From NCBI RefSeq assembly GCF_003075415.1, contig NZ_QDAH01000006.1:62001-126000 (forward strand): a DNA stretch of 64,000 bases. The letters run 5' to 3'. The translations under genes were made by a program, and so were the position numbers. Positions within the stretch are counted from its first letter, which is position 1. Every line of letters starts with the position of its first letter. The notes under the pieces are model-generated. The model was not told the DNA's origin and did not search any database. It was given only the letters and a program-made list of their open reading frames with translations. This document shows positions 1 to 7,696 of this stretch, in pieces. The stretch comes from Microvirga sp. KLBC 81. GTDB taxonomy: Bacteria; Pseudomonadota; Alphaproteobacteria; Rhizobiales; Beijerinckiaceae.

Positions 1-708
1 GGCCAAGTCGGAAGGTAGAGCGAGACGACCCTTCGCATCGCATGCCTCAACAATCCAGGAATAGGGTTCGCCGCCGCGGCAGCGCAGAAGTTCGACGTGC
101 CATCGGGCATGGCCTAAACCCGGTGTTGGCGGGGCATGGGATGCAAAAGGAGCGATGCGCCAGCGCGTAACCGCTGCAGAGGGAAGACCGGTCAGCTCCT
201 TTTCGGCGACCGTCCACCAGCGTCGGAGCGCAAGAGCCGGCACGCCAGATGCCTCGGCCGCAAGCTGCAGGCGGCGGGATGCTGTCAGCCCAAGCCGCGT
301 CACTTCACCGATTACGGCTGCTAGGCCCTGCTCCCGCAGGCCTTCTTCCATGGCAGCCAGCACTTCACGCTCGCGAAAGGTCTCTGCGTAGATGACACGG
401 TCAGGGTGCAGGCCTGCACTCATCAGACCGGGAGCGAACAGATCACGACGGCTGAGGCACCAGAGCACCGGCCCTTTGAGACGGGCGGCGATCCCGGCGA
501 CGAAGAGGGTCGCGGTGCCGGCGAACTCGGCGGCAGGACCTCCTTCGATCATCTCGTGCAGCGCTCCAAGGGCGAGACCACCTTGAGGAAGGCGCTGATC
601 AATGGCAGCAATGGCGAAGGGTAGGGGGCGGCGCCGGAGGCGCCCACTCTCGAGGCGCTCAATCTGGTGCCGCAAATCGGCAAGCGTTGTCTGTTGCCCG
701 GCACGCAT
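1..708 (-). CDS. imuA: ImuA, SOS mutagenesis cassette protein (partial, runs off left edge)
   Basis: Reverse-strand reading gives 236 open codons from ATG at 708 to the window edge with no stop. The protein has the ImuA layout: an N-terminal segment with IERLESG, a RecA/SulA-like core (LPQGGLALGALHEMIEG, FVAGIAARLKGPVLWCL), and the C-terminal GRLALP motif just at the edge. ImuA works with the inactive Y-family protein ImuB and the DnaE2 polymerase in error-prone translesion synthesis, and imuB-dnaE2 normally follow, here out of view. An AAGG sits 4 bases before the ATG, and a LexA box lies 34-48 bases upstream. Family call is confident; the C-terminus cannot be judged. Confidence 0.88.
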   Translation of the reverse strand, partial: MRAGQQTTLADLRHQIERLESGRLRRRPLPFAIAAIDQRLPQGGLALGALHEMIEGGPAAEFAGTATLFVAGIAARLKGPVLWCLSRRDLFAPGLMSAGLHPDRVIYAETFREREVLAAMEEGLREQGLAAVIGEVTRLGLTASRRLQLAAEASGVPALALRRWWTVAEKELTGLPSAAVTRWRIAPFASHAPPTPGLGHARWHVELLRCRGGEPYSWIVEACDAKGRLALPSDLA

Positions 709-741
709 GCGCCTTGCCCAACCTGTCCGTCGTTTCAAGAT

Positions 742-775
742 GTTCCTAGTATGTTCTCGTTTGTCTCAGAGTCAA
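742..775 (-). promoter_or_regulatory. SOS promoter with LexA box in front of imuA
   Basis: On the minus strand a -35-like TTGACT (770-775) is followed 18 bases later by TACTAG (746-751), and the direct repeat GTTC-N7-GTTC occupies 742-756 on the plus strand, covering the -10. GTTC-N7-GTTC is the known alphaproteobacterial LexA operator, so repression by LexA and induction by DNA damage are expected for imuA. Confidence 0.85.
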
Positions 776-866
776 TCTGACGCGGAAAGCCTGTTAATTG
801 TGGGGAGAAGAATGTTACTTGGCCTGAGCAAACATTCTTATATACCCATGTCTACATCTAACCGCC
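776..866. other. AT-rich spacer with a small inverted repeat
   Basis: This stretch is visibly more AT-rich than its surroundings. It holds a perfect 9-bp inverted repeat (808-816 with 831-839, 14-base loop) that could end transcription of the minus-strand methyltransferase remnant. No open frame here looks like a gene. Confidence 0.4.
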
Positions 867-1603
867 TTACTCTAATAGGGTTACTGGATTCAGCAGTTGG
901 AGGAGAGTCAACTCAAATGGATGGAGATAAATTCCATATGAATTGGAAAGCACTACAGGAACGCTGACTGCATTGCCTACAAGGCGCCAGCGAACACGAT
1001 CTGGAAGCCCACTGTCCGCGACCGGAGCAGTCCAACACGTGCTAAAGCCTTGGAGCCTTTCGGCATCCTCACGCCTCGGGCAGAAGAAAGTACGGCGGGT
1101 ACGGTCCCACAATGCTGGTGGAGATGGGATAGGCAGCCCAGAGCCTCCCTTTAGGGGTGGATAGCTTCAGGAGACCAGCCGATCCCCCGGTTCCCTTCCG
1201 TCCAGTAAAATCCAATTTGCTTCGGCTCCACAAATATTTGGGGCTCAGATGCTCCATCAAACAGATTAGTTGCCGGATCAAGATCCCGCGCAGCAAGCAC
1301 AAAAAGCCGGCGGCGCCGCTGTGGCAGGCCGAACTCCTGCGTATCGAGGATACGATATGCCCAGCGGTAACCGAGGTCCTCAAACTGCCGGACGACATGG
1401 TCTACTGCACGGCCCTTTTGGAGATGCAAAGCAAAAGCGACATTCTCAACTAGCACGAACTGTGGCTTCCGGCGGGCACCTGCGAGAAGGCGGAGTACTT
1501 CATTTACAAGACCGGACCGATCACCGCCGATTCCCGCCACACGTCCAGCCTGACTAAGATCTTGGCATGGCCACCCCCCGACAACCATGTCGCACTCCGG
1601 GAG
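867..1603 (-). pseudogene. C5-cytosine DNA methyltransferase remnant, truncated at both ends and frameshifted
   Basis: The minus strand from about 1600 encodes the catalytic motif IV (VGGWPCQDLSQAG), motif VI (VLVENV) and motif VIII (QRRRRLFVL) of a 5-methylcytosine methyltransferase. The frame then hits a stop at 1151-1153. Shifting frame near 1155 recovers a continuation containing RLQGF and, after it, RWRLVGNAVSVPV, the motif IX-X region. The N-terminal SAM-binding motif I (FxGxG) is missing because the coding sequence begins at a junction with the neighbouring remnant. After SVPV (about 958) similarity to the family ends in AT-rich sequence up to the stop at 867. It cannot make a working enzyme as read; sequencing error could explain the single shift but not both truncations. 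Confidence 0.85.
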
Positions 1604-2314
1604 GTGCGGATCTGCGCCAGAATCTCGTCGTCGATGCGGTTCACATGCTCGTGCTTGTCGATACGGAATGCCTCATATCCCGCATCGGTAATGGCTCGCT
1701 CAAGGCCGTACTGCCAGGGATCTCCCATTTCGTTTCCGAACCACATGGCCACAAAGCCGCGGGGACACTCAGAGCTTGCTTCAATTCGGTTTCTCGATAA
1801 ATGAAAGCCGCTGGCCTGAGCTGCACATCAAGATGGGCGCCTCTCTCACCTGCCTTCACAAATCCACGTTCAGCCAAATATTCGATGTAGAAGCGAAGCT
1901 CGTTAGGATCGTCGATCCAGACGACGGTTATGGCCTGGGCGACCTTGCTCATGTTTGTCGAGATCGGTACCAACGTCGTGACCGGCTGCGCTTTCGAAAT
2001 GATGAACCCGAGTAGATCATCAGTTCGACGCTTGAAGGAGGGCGGTGGACCTGAGAGGCGCTCAACGTAATCCGTCATGACGCGCAGATTCACGCCAGCT
2101 TGATTGGCCTCCCACATCTTCCGGCGCAGCAGCTTGAGCTTATCAGACTTGATGTGGTCCATGTCCTCGACGGCACTACGAGATTCCAAAACTCGCCGCC
2201 GACCGCGTCTGCAGTACCGATGTAACAGTCACCCAGGGTGTCCCGGAGACGGATTGTTCCTGGAAGTAGCTTTCCAAATTGGCTGGTATGTTCCCCGGCA
2301 ATTTCCCATCTTGT
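1603..2314 (-). pseudogene. Nucleoside 2-deoxyribosyltransferase-like protein remnant, frameshifted and 3'-truncated
   Basis: Three frames must be stitched. 2314 to about 2180 reads RWEIAGEHTSQFGKLLPG and on to GEFWNL. About 2180 to 1775 reads from ESRSAVEDMDHIKSD to AAFIYRETELKQA. About 1770 to 1603 reads GFVAMWFGNEMGDPW, then FRIDKHEHVNRIDDEI. The last part matches the conserved core of a family related to nucleoside deoxyribosyltransferases that is common in defence islands, where it normally continues RSRFVVADFTG-RGGVYFEAG. That continuation is absent: the sequence passes straight into the methyltransferase remnant. A stop lies just upstream of the first readable codon and no start codon is evident. 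Family assignment is from motif memory, so the biochemical role is uncertain; that the gene is broken is clear. Confidence 0.7.
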
Positions 2315-2436
2315 TTAGATCCAAACGTGTTGCTTCCGTGTTGCACGGAGCAAAATGCAACGCTTCAGAAACCGTTGTGAATGAAGGAAATGTGTTGCAG
2401 CGGCTTGCAACATAAAATCCGGCGATCTTGGGCATG

Positions 2437-2467
2437 AAAAAACCCGCTAAACCCTTGATTTAGCAGG
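2437..2467 (-). terminator. Rho-independent terminator of tRNA-Gln
   Basis: On the minus strand a 9-bp stem (2459-2467 with 2443-2451, one G-U pair) with a 7-base loop is followed by six U (2437-2442). It lies 11 bases after the tRNA 3' end. Confidence 0.85.
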
Positions 2468-2477
2468 CTAAACTGAG

Positions 2478-2551
2478 TGGCTGGGGGACCTGGATTCGAA
2501 CCAAGACTAACGGAGTCAGAGTCCGCTGTTCTACCATTAAACTATCCCCCA
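2478..2551 (-). tRNA. tRNA-Gln (anticodon CUG), CCA encoded
   Basis: Folds as a standard 74-nt cloverleaf: acceptor UGGGGGA with UCCCCCA, D stem GUUU/GAAC, anticodon stem GCGGA/UCCGU with loop CUCUGAC (anticodon CUG), T stem CUUGG/CCAGG with loop UUCGAAU, discriminator G, and a genome-encoded CCA. The first pair is U1-A72, the determinant by which bacterial GatCAB recognises mischarged Glu-tRNA-Gln, which fits the gatCAB genes in this window. A promoter and a terminator flank it, so it is a single-gene unit. Confidence 0.95.
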
Positions 2552-2629
2552 CCATAAGTCCTTGAGCCGCTTGGAATTCCGGAGAATGAAAGGTCCGGGC
2601 CGCGGGCGGCGAACTCAGCGAGTGCCGGT

Positions 2630-2658
2630 CAGATAGGCTGCTTTTGCGGGTGCGTCAA
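2630..2658 (-). promoter_or_regulatory. Promoter of tRNA-Gln
   Basis: Minus-strand TTGACG (2653-2658) and TATCTG (2630-2635) are separated by exactly 17 bases, a good sigma-70-type match, about 80 bases before the mature tRNA. The remaining bases between 2552 and 2723 hold nothing else I can identify. Confidence 0.6.
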
Positions 2659-2723
2659 CCCCATTCGACGGCTTTCTGACATCTGAATGACAGGTGCCTC
2701 AAGCTTGGCGCTGAGGTGAGGCC

Positions 2724-3284
2724 TCAGTCGTCCATGTCGCCGCTTTCGGGAGGCGGGTCGAGGCCGAGGCCGGCCCGGTATTCGGCCTCGTCGTGGGCGG
2801 CCTCGGCGTCAGCCGCGATCCGCTCATAGCGGTCGAGGGCTCCTTGCAGGATGTAGGCGGCGGCCATCTTGTCCACGGCGTCGGCGCGCGTGGCTCGGGA
2901 GGCATCCGCGTCGAGGAGGGTGCGGGTCACGACCATGGTGGACATGCGCTCGTCCCAGAACAGCACGGGCAGTGGCAGGAGAGGCTTTAGGTTGCGCACG
3001 AAGGCGCGGGTGGCCTGCGAGCGGGGGCCCTCGGTGCCGTCCATGTTGAGGGGCAGCCCGAAGACGAGTCCGCCGACCTCGTATCGCTCCACCAGATCCT
3101 TGATGTGCTGCACATCGGGGGTGAACTTCACTCGCTTGATGGTCTCGAGCGGCGTCGCGATCCGCTTCTCCACATCGGACAGGGACAAGCCGATGGTCTT
3201 GGTGCCGAGATCGACGCCCATGAGGCGCGCGCGGGGGCTCAAACCTTCGATAAAGGCGATCAGCTCGTCATCCCTCGATGTCAT
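2724..3284 (-). CDS. ruvX: RuvX/YqgF, pre-16S rRNA 5'-end nuclease (putative Holliday junction resolvase)
   Basis: A 186-residue protein with the YqgF RNase-H fold. The acidic catalytic positions are visible as D25 in GVDLGTKTIG, E112 in WDERMST and D138 in DAVDKMAAA. The family trims the 5' end of 16S rRNA precursors and was formerly called a Holliday resolvase. ATG at 3284 is chosen because AGGAGG lies 4 bases upstream; the in-frame GTG at 3299 would overlap that ribosome-binding site. The C-terminus after about residue 160 is an acidic tail. It lies 65 bases after the ABC transporter operon on the same strand. Confidence 0.93.
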   Translation of the reverse strand: MTSRDDELIAFIEGLSPRARLMGVDLGTKTIGLSLSDVEKRIATPLETIKRVKFTPDVQHIKDLVERYEVGGLVFGLPLNMDGTEGPRSQATRAFVRNLKPLLPLPVLFWDERMSTMVVTRTLLDADASRATRADAVDKMAAAYILQGALDRYERIAADAEAAHDEAEYRAGLGLDPPPESGDMDD

Positions 3285-3349
3285 GGGCAGCCTCCTCACG
3301 GCACTGTCTCTATGATAGCCAGTATAGAGGAAGTTGGCGTGCGTCGAGA

Positions 3350-4486
3350 TCAGGCGGCGCTGGTCGCCGGAGACGGCGACCGGGCCATGGGAGCCCCGGT
3401 GGGGGCGAGCATGGGCAGGGCCTCGCCCGATTCCTTGAACAGATGGCAGGCTTCCGGCGCCAGCAGGAGGCTGACCTCCTGTCCGACCTCATGACGTGCA
3501 TCGCCCGGCTCGCGGATTGTGAGATGGCGGTCCTTACCGAAATCCACATAGAGCAGGTGGTTCTCGCCAAGTTCCTCCACCAGCTCGATGCGTCCGGTGA
3601 CAGTGCCTTGAGCGGAGACTTTCACATGGTCAGGCCGGATGCCGAGCGTCACGGTCTCGCCCACGTGCACGCCATCCGATGAAACCGGAACGGTGATCAT
3701 GCTGGCATTGGGCAACTGCACCTGCACGCCGTCTGAGTCGATATGGGAAACGACACAGGTGATGAAGTTCATCTGCGGCGAGCCGAGGAATCCCGCGACG
3801 AAGAGATTGGCCGGGCGGTGGTAGAGCTCCAATGGCGTTCCGACCTGCTCGATGCGACCGGCGTTGAGCACCACGATCCTGTCCGCGAGCGTCATTGCTT
3901 CCACCTGGTCGTGGGTCACGTAGATCATGGTGGCGCGGGTGTCGGTGTGGAGCTTGGCGATCTCGATGCGGGTCTGCACGCGCAAGGCTGCGTCGAGGTT
4001 GGAGAGAGGCTCGTCGAAGAGAAAAACCTTCGGATCGCGCACGATGGCGCGGCCGATGGCGACGCGCTGGCGCTGTCCGCCGGAGAGCTGACGGGGTTTG
4101 CGATCGAGAAGGTTTTCGATCTGCAACATGCGCGCGGCCTCGCGCACCTTGGCGTCGATCTGAGCTTTTGACGATTTCGCCAGCTCCAGGCCGAAGGCCA
4201 TGTTGTCGTAGACGTTCATATGCGGATAGAGCGCATAGGATTGAAACACCATCGCGATGCCGCGCTTTGCAGGAGACAGATCGTTGACGCGCTGGCCGCC
4301 GATGAAGATATCGCCGGAGGTGATGTCCTCCAGGCCTGCGACGAGGCGCAGCAACGTGGATTTTCCGCAGCCGGAAGGGCCGACGAAGACGATGAACTCG
4401 CCGTCCTTGATGTCGAGATCCACGCCGTGGATTACATGGACCCGGCCGAAGGATTTGCGAACATTTTTGAGAACGACGTCAGCCAT
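3350..4486 (-). CDS. CUT1-family sugar ABC transporter ATPase (UgpC/MalK-like)
   Basis: A 378-residue ATPase with Walker A GPSGCGKST (36-44), Q-loop MVFQSYALYPHM, signature LSGGQ (134-138), Walker B VFLFDEP (154-160) and the H-loop in YVTHDQVEAMTLADR. The C-terminal part (from about 235) is the OB-fold regulatory domain of MalK-type ATPases with the LGIRPDHV motif. It energises uptake through the two permeases just upstream in the same operon, separated from the second by 17 bases. ATG 4486 starts the classic MADVVLKNV. A longer reading upstream is only the antisense of the permease genes. Confidence 0.93.
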   Translation of the reverse strand: MADVVLKNVRKSFGRVHVIHGVDLDIKDGEFIVFVGPSGCGKSTLLRLVAGLEDITSGDIFIGGQRVNDLSPAKRGIAMVFQSYALYPHMNVYDNMAFGLELAKSSKAQIDAKVREAARMLQIENLLDRKPRQLSGGQRQRVAIGRAIVRDPKVFLFDEPLSNLDAALRVQTRIEIAKLHTDTRATMIYVTHDQVEAMTLADRIVVLNAGRIEQVGTPLELYHRPANLFVAGFLGSPQMNFITCVVSHIDSDGVQVQLPNASMITVPVSSDGVHVGETVTLGIRPDHVKVSAQGTVTGRIELVEELGENHLLYVDFGKDRHLTIREPGDARHEVGQEVSLLLAPEACHLFKESGEALPMLAPTGAPMARSPSPATSAA

Positions 4487-4503
4487 CTGAAAAGTCCTTG
4501 AAA

Positions 4504-5328
4504 TTATCCCTTGACCGCGCCTGCGGTGAGGCCCGCCACGATCTTGCGCTGGAAGATCAGCACCAACGCGATGATCGGCACCGTCACGATGACGGAAGCC
4601 GCCATGATCGTGCCCCAGGGCAGTTCGTAGGCCGTTGAGCCGCTCATGAGCGCGATGGCTGGCGGCACGGTGCGCTGTTCGTTGGTCAGGGTGAAGGTGA
4701 GGGCGAAGAGGAACTCGTTCCACGAGACGATGAAGGCGAGGAGTCCCGTGGTGACGGCAGCCGGCATCATCAATGGCAGGAAGACTCGGCGCACCACGAT
4801 CCAGGGTGTTGCTCCGTCCACGAAAGCGGCCTCCTCGATCTCCTTCGGCAATTCCCGCATGAAGGTGGTGAGCACCCAGACCGTGAAGGGCAGGGTGAGC
4901 ATGAGGTTGGCGAGGATCAGGCCGGGCAGGGTGTTGTAGAGTCCGAAACTCCGGATCAGCTCGAACATGCCCGACAACACCGCCACCTGCGGGAACATGG
5001 AGACCGCAAGAATGGTCATGAGCAGCAGCGATCGGCCGCGGAAGCGGATGCGTCCGAAGGCATAAGCCGCCGTGATGCCTAAGCCGAGCGAGAGTGCCAC
5101 CACGGAGCCCGCGACGACAACCGAATTGAAGATGTTTGTGCCGAAGGGTTGGCGTTCGAACACGGCGATGTAGTTGGAGAAGTCCAGACGCTCGGGCCAA
5201 TAGGCCACCTTGAAGAGATCCGAGCCCGAGCGGAAGGACGAGATCACCGCGTAGTAGAACGGAAAGATCGAAAACAAGCCGATGGCCACAACCAGCAGCC
5301 AGAAGCCGATCCGGGTCAGCACTTTCAT
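4504..5328 (-). CDS. CUT1-family sugar ABC transporter permease (MalG/UgpE type)
   Basis: 274 residues with about six membrane segments and the EAA loop, read as EEAAFVDGATPWIVVRRVFLPLMMPA, which contacts the ATPase. It ends in the basic tail typical of the MalG-type partner (AGLTAGAVKG). It is the second inner-membrane subunit of the importer. Its ATG overlaps the stop of the preceding permease by four bases (ATGA, 5325-5328), indicating translational coupling. The substrate cannot be fixed from sequence; trehalose/maltose-like or other di/oligosaccharides are typical for this operon arrangement. Confidence 0.93.
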   Translation of the reverse strand: MKVLTRIGFWLLVVAIGLFSIFPFYYAVISSFRSGSDLFKVAYWPERLDFSNYIAVFERQPFGTNIFNSVVVAGSVVALSLGLGITAAYAFGRIRFRGRSLLLMTILAVSMFPQVAVLSGMFELIRSFGLYNTLPGLILANLMLTLPFTVWVLTTFMRELPKEIEEAAFVDGATPWIVVRRVFLPLMMPAAVTTGLLAFIVSWNEFLFALTFTLTNEQRTVPPAIALMSGSTAYELPWGTIMAASVIVTVPIIALVLIFQRKIVAGLTAGAVKG

Positions 5329-6302
5329 CGGGTTTCACCTCCCAGCCGAACCCGGCCCGCGGCCATGGTGATGACGATGAGAAGGGCGATGATGAGGAAG
5401 ATGAGAGTCGAGGCTGCCGAGCCGAGGCCCACCTCCTGGAAGTCCACGAGCTGCTGGCGTGCATAGACCGACATGGACATGGTGTCCTGCGAATTGGCGG
5501 TGAGCACGTAGATCAGGTCGAAGACGCGCAGCGCATCGAGCGCGCGGAAGATCACGGCAACGATGAGCGCCGGCCTGATCAGCGGCAGCGTGACTCGGAA
5601 GAAGACTTTCACGGGATGCACGCCATCCACCTTCGCGGCCTCATAGATATCGCCCGGCAGCATCTGCAGGGCTGCGAGAATGAGCAGCGCCATGAAGGGC
5701 GTGGTCTTCCACACGTCCACCATGATCACGGTCCAAAGCGCCGTGTCGGGGTTGGCGGTCCAGGTGATCGGCGCGGCGATGAGGCCGAGGCGCAGGAGCA
5801 TGTCGTTGATCACGCCGAACTGGTCGTGGAGCATCCAGTTCCACATCTTGGCCGAGACCACTGTGGGGATGGCCCAGGGAATGAGAATGACGGCACGCAT
5901 GATGCCGCGTCCGGGAAAGGACGCGTTGAGGATCAGCGCGACGATGGTGCCGAGCACGGTCTCGATGGAGACGGAGATCGCCGTGAACCACACCGTGTTC
6001 CACACCGAGCGCCACCAGTCCGGATCGGTGAGCAGGCCCAACCACTCGCCGTCGTAATTGGCGATGTAGTTCTCGAGGCCGATGAATTCGTAATCGTTGA
6101 GGCTGTTGAGGTTCGCATCCGTGAGGCTGAACCAGATCGTGCGCGCGAGAGGCCAGCCTGCGATGAGCGCCAGCACGATCAGCGTCGGCGCGATGAAGAT
6201 CCACGCCGCCTTGACGCGCGAGCGGGTGAGGGCGGAACGGCCGCCCCGCACGGCTTCACGCGCAGGGGCGGTCGCCCGGATGGTCGCGCCCGACATGATC
6301 AT
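5325..6302 (-). CDS. CUT1-family sugar ABC transporter permease (MalF/UgpA type)
   Basis: 325 residues. After a roughly 30-residue cytoplasmic N-terminus there are six predicted membrane helices, beginning AAWIFIAPTLIVLALIAGW. The periplasmic loop after the first helix is long, and the EAA loop reads YEAAKVDGVHPVKVFFRVTLPLI. It pairs with the downstream MalG-type permease. Its start ATG overlaps the stop of the binding-protein gene (ATGA at 6299-6302); a second in-frame ATG at 6296 is equally possible and would shorten it by two residues. Confidence 0.92.
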   Translation of the reverse strand: MIMSGATIRATAPAREAVRGGRSALTRSRVKAAWIFIAPTLIVLALIAGWPLARTIWFSLTDANLNSLNDYEFIGLENYIANYDGEWLGLLTDPDWWRSVWNTVWFTAISVSIETVLGTIVALILNASFPGRGIMRAVILIPWAIPTVVSAKMWNWMLHDQFGVINDMLLRLGLIAAPITWTANPDTALWTVIMVDVWKTTPFMALLILAALQMLPGDIYEAAKVDGVHPVKVFFRVTLPLIRPALIVAVIFRALDALRVFDLIYVLTANSQDTMSMSVYARQQLVDFQEVGLGSAASTLIFLIIALLIVITMAAGRVRLGGETR

Positions 6303-7564
6303 TGCCAGCCGCTGCGCTTGATCCGCTTCAGATCACGATCGAGGCGGTTGAGCGCCTGCGCGGGCTCCGCTCGCTTCGAGAGCACCTGGTGGACGGCGTT
6401 GAAGAACTCGGTCGAGACCTTGTTGTAGTTCTGTCCCGTCACCGTCGCCGGGCGTGCGACCGCATTCGCAAACACATCCGCAAGATCGCCGATGAACGGA
6501 TTGGCTTTCGCAATGTCCGCATCGCCATAGAGCGACACGATGGTGGGATTGAACGAGCCTTGGACGGCGCGGCGCTTCTGCTCCTCCTGGCCGGTCAGGT
6601 ACATGACGAGATCGGTCGCGGCATCGGCGTTCTTGGAGTACTTGGAGACGGCGAGCAATTGGCCGCCCAGCGTACCCGCATGACGCCCGTCCGCACCTCC
6701 CTTCGGCAAGGGCGCGATGCCGACCTTGTCCTTGATGCTGCTGTCCGCTCCTTGAGCCAGTGCCCAGGCATAGGGCCAGTTGCGCATGAAGGCGGCGTTG
6801 CCCGCCTGGAAGACGCCGCGCGCTTCCTCCTCCGTGTAGTTGAGCACGCCTTCCGGCGTGATGGCGCCGACCCAGCCTGCCGCCGTCTTCAGGGCCTCGA
6901 CAGCCTTCGGGTTCTCGACGGTGACCTCGCCCTTTTCATCGACGATGGTGCCACCGTTGTAGGAGGCGATCCATTCGAGAGCGACGGTGGTCAGGCCCTC
7001 ATAGGCGCGACCCTGCCAGACATAGCCCCAGAAATCGCCCTTGCCCTCCTTGCGCTCGCCCTCCTGGATCATGCGGGCCGTCTCGGTCAGGTCGGACCAA
7101 GTCTGCGGCACGGGGCGCTTGTATTTGTCGAGCAGGTCCTTGCGATAATAGAGCAGGCCCGCATCGGCAAACCAGGGCATCGCCATGAGCTTCCCGTTCA
7201 CGCGGCTCGTCTCGACCATCGCGGGAAGATGCTCGCCGACAACGCCCTGGCCCTTCGAGGTCAGGTCCTGCAAATGATCGGCGAGAATGCCGGTCCACAC
7301 CACGTCGATCTGGAACACGTCGACATCGCCCGCGCCGGCGGCCAGCAACTGCTGATAAAGAGCGAGGCGCTCGGTTGCGGAGTTCGGGGTCGAGACGATC
7401 TTGACCGTGTTGCCGGTTTTACTGGCCCAGGCATCGACGCCCTGCTTGCAGATTTCATATTCCTTGCCGAGCGCGCTGCACGAAATCGAAATCTCGACGG
7501 CAGAGACACTGGCGGAGGTAAGAAGGCCGGCCGCAAGGGTCAGACTGGCGATGAGTCGGGACAT
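6299..7564 (-). CDS. Extracellular sugar-binding protein, family 1 (ABC importer)
   Basis: 421 residues with a signal peptide (MSRLIASLTLAAGLLTSASVSA, cut after about residue 22) and a bacterial solute-binding family 1 fold. Family hallmarks include YQQLLAAGAGDVDVFQIDVVW, PWFADAGLLYYRKDLL, and a late GGQLLAVSKYS followed by the FNPT segment. It delivers a sugar to the two permeases encoded directly downstream. ATG 7564 is preceded by GGAGG at 8 bases and starts the signal peptide, so longer upstream readings are rejected. As promoter-proximal gene of a four-gene operon it is expected to be the most abundant product. The ligand is unknown; resemblance to the trehalose/maltose-type group is only an impression. 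Confidence 0.9.
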   Translation of the reverse strand: MSRLIASLTLAAGLLTSASVSAVEISISCSALGKEYEICKQGVDAWASKTGNTVKIVSTPNSATERLALYQQLLAAGAGDVDVFQIDVVWTGILADHLQDLTSKGQGVVGEHLPAMVETSRVNGKLMAMPWFADAGLLYYRKDLLDKYKRPVPQTWSDLTETARMIQEGERKEGKGDFWGYVWQGRAYEGLTTVALEWIASYNGGTIVDEKGEVTVENPKAVEALKTAAGWVGAITPEGVLNYTEEEARGVFQAGNAAFMRNWPYAWALAQGADSSIKDKVGIAPLPKGGADGRHAGTLGGQLLAVSKYSKNADAATDLVMYLTGQEEQKRRAVQGSFNPTIVSLYGDADIAKANPFIGDLADVFANAVARPATVTGQNYNKVSTEFFNAVHQVLSKRAEPAQALNRLDRDLKRIKRSGWQ

Positions 7565-7627
7565 GGCTATCCTCCAGCAGGGTTCATGTTTATTGCTTAG
7601 GTTGACAAGCCTGAGGACCCGCTCTTT

Positions 7628-7640
7628 GTTCCTTTGGAAC
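7628..7640. promoter_or_regulatory. Small palindrome in the divergent promoter region of the sugar operon
   Basis: Between the divergent sugar operon and hydrolase gene (7565-7696) lies the perfect palindrome GTTCC-TTT-GGAAC. It could be an operator for a sugar-responsive regulator, but no regulator gene is adjacent and such short palindromes occur by chance. Confidence 0.25.
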
Positions 7641-7696
7641 ATGGCCGCGCATCGGCCTTGCCCCATCTTCATGCTCGTTTCAGCGAAGGTGCTCCC

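Noticed and set aside
136-967. Plus-strand open frames opposite imuA and in the AT-rich spacer
   Set aside because: No start signals or domains; the minus strand carries the recognisable ImuA sequence.
2478-2551. Phage or island attachment site using the tRNA-Gln 3' end
   Set aside because: I found no second copy of the tRNA 3' end and no integrase within the window, so no att site is called.
3350-5464. A single 704-residue protein on the minus strand
   Set aside because: Only the last 378 residues are the ABC ATPase; the rest is out-of-frame reading of the permease genes, which are clearly coding in other frames.
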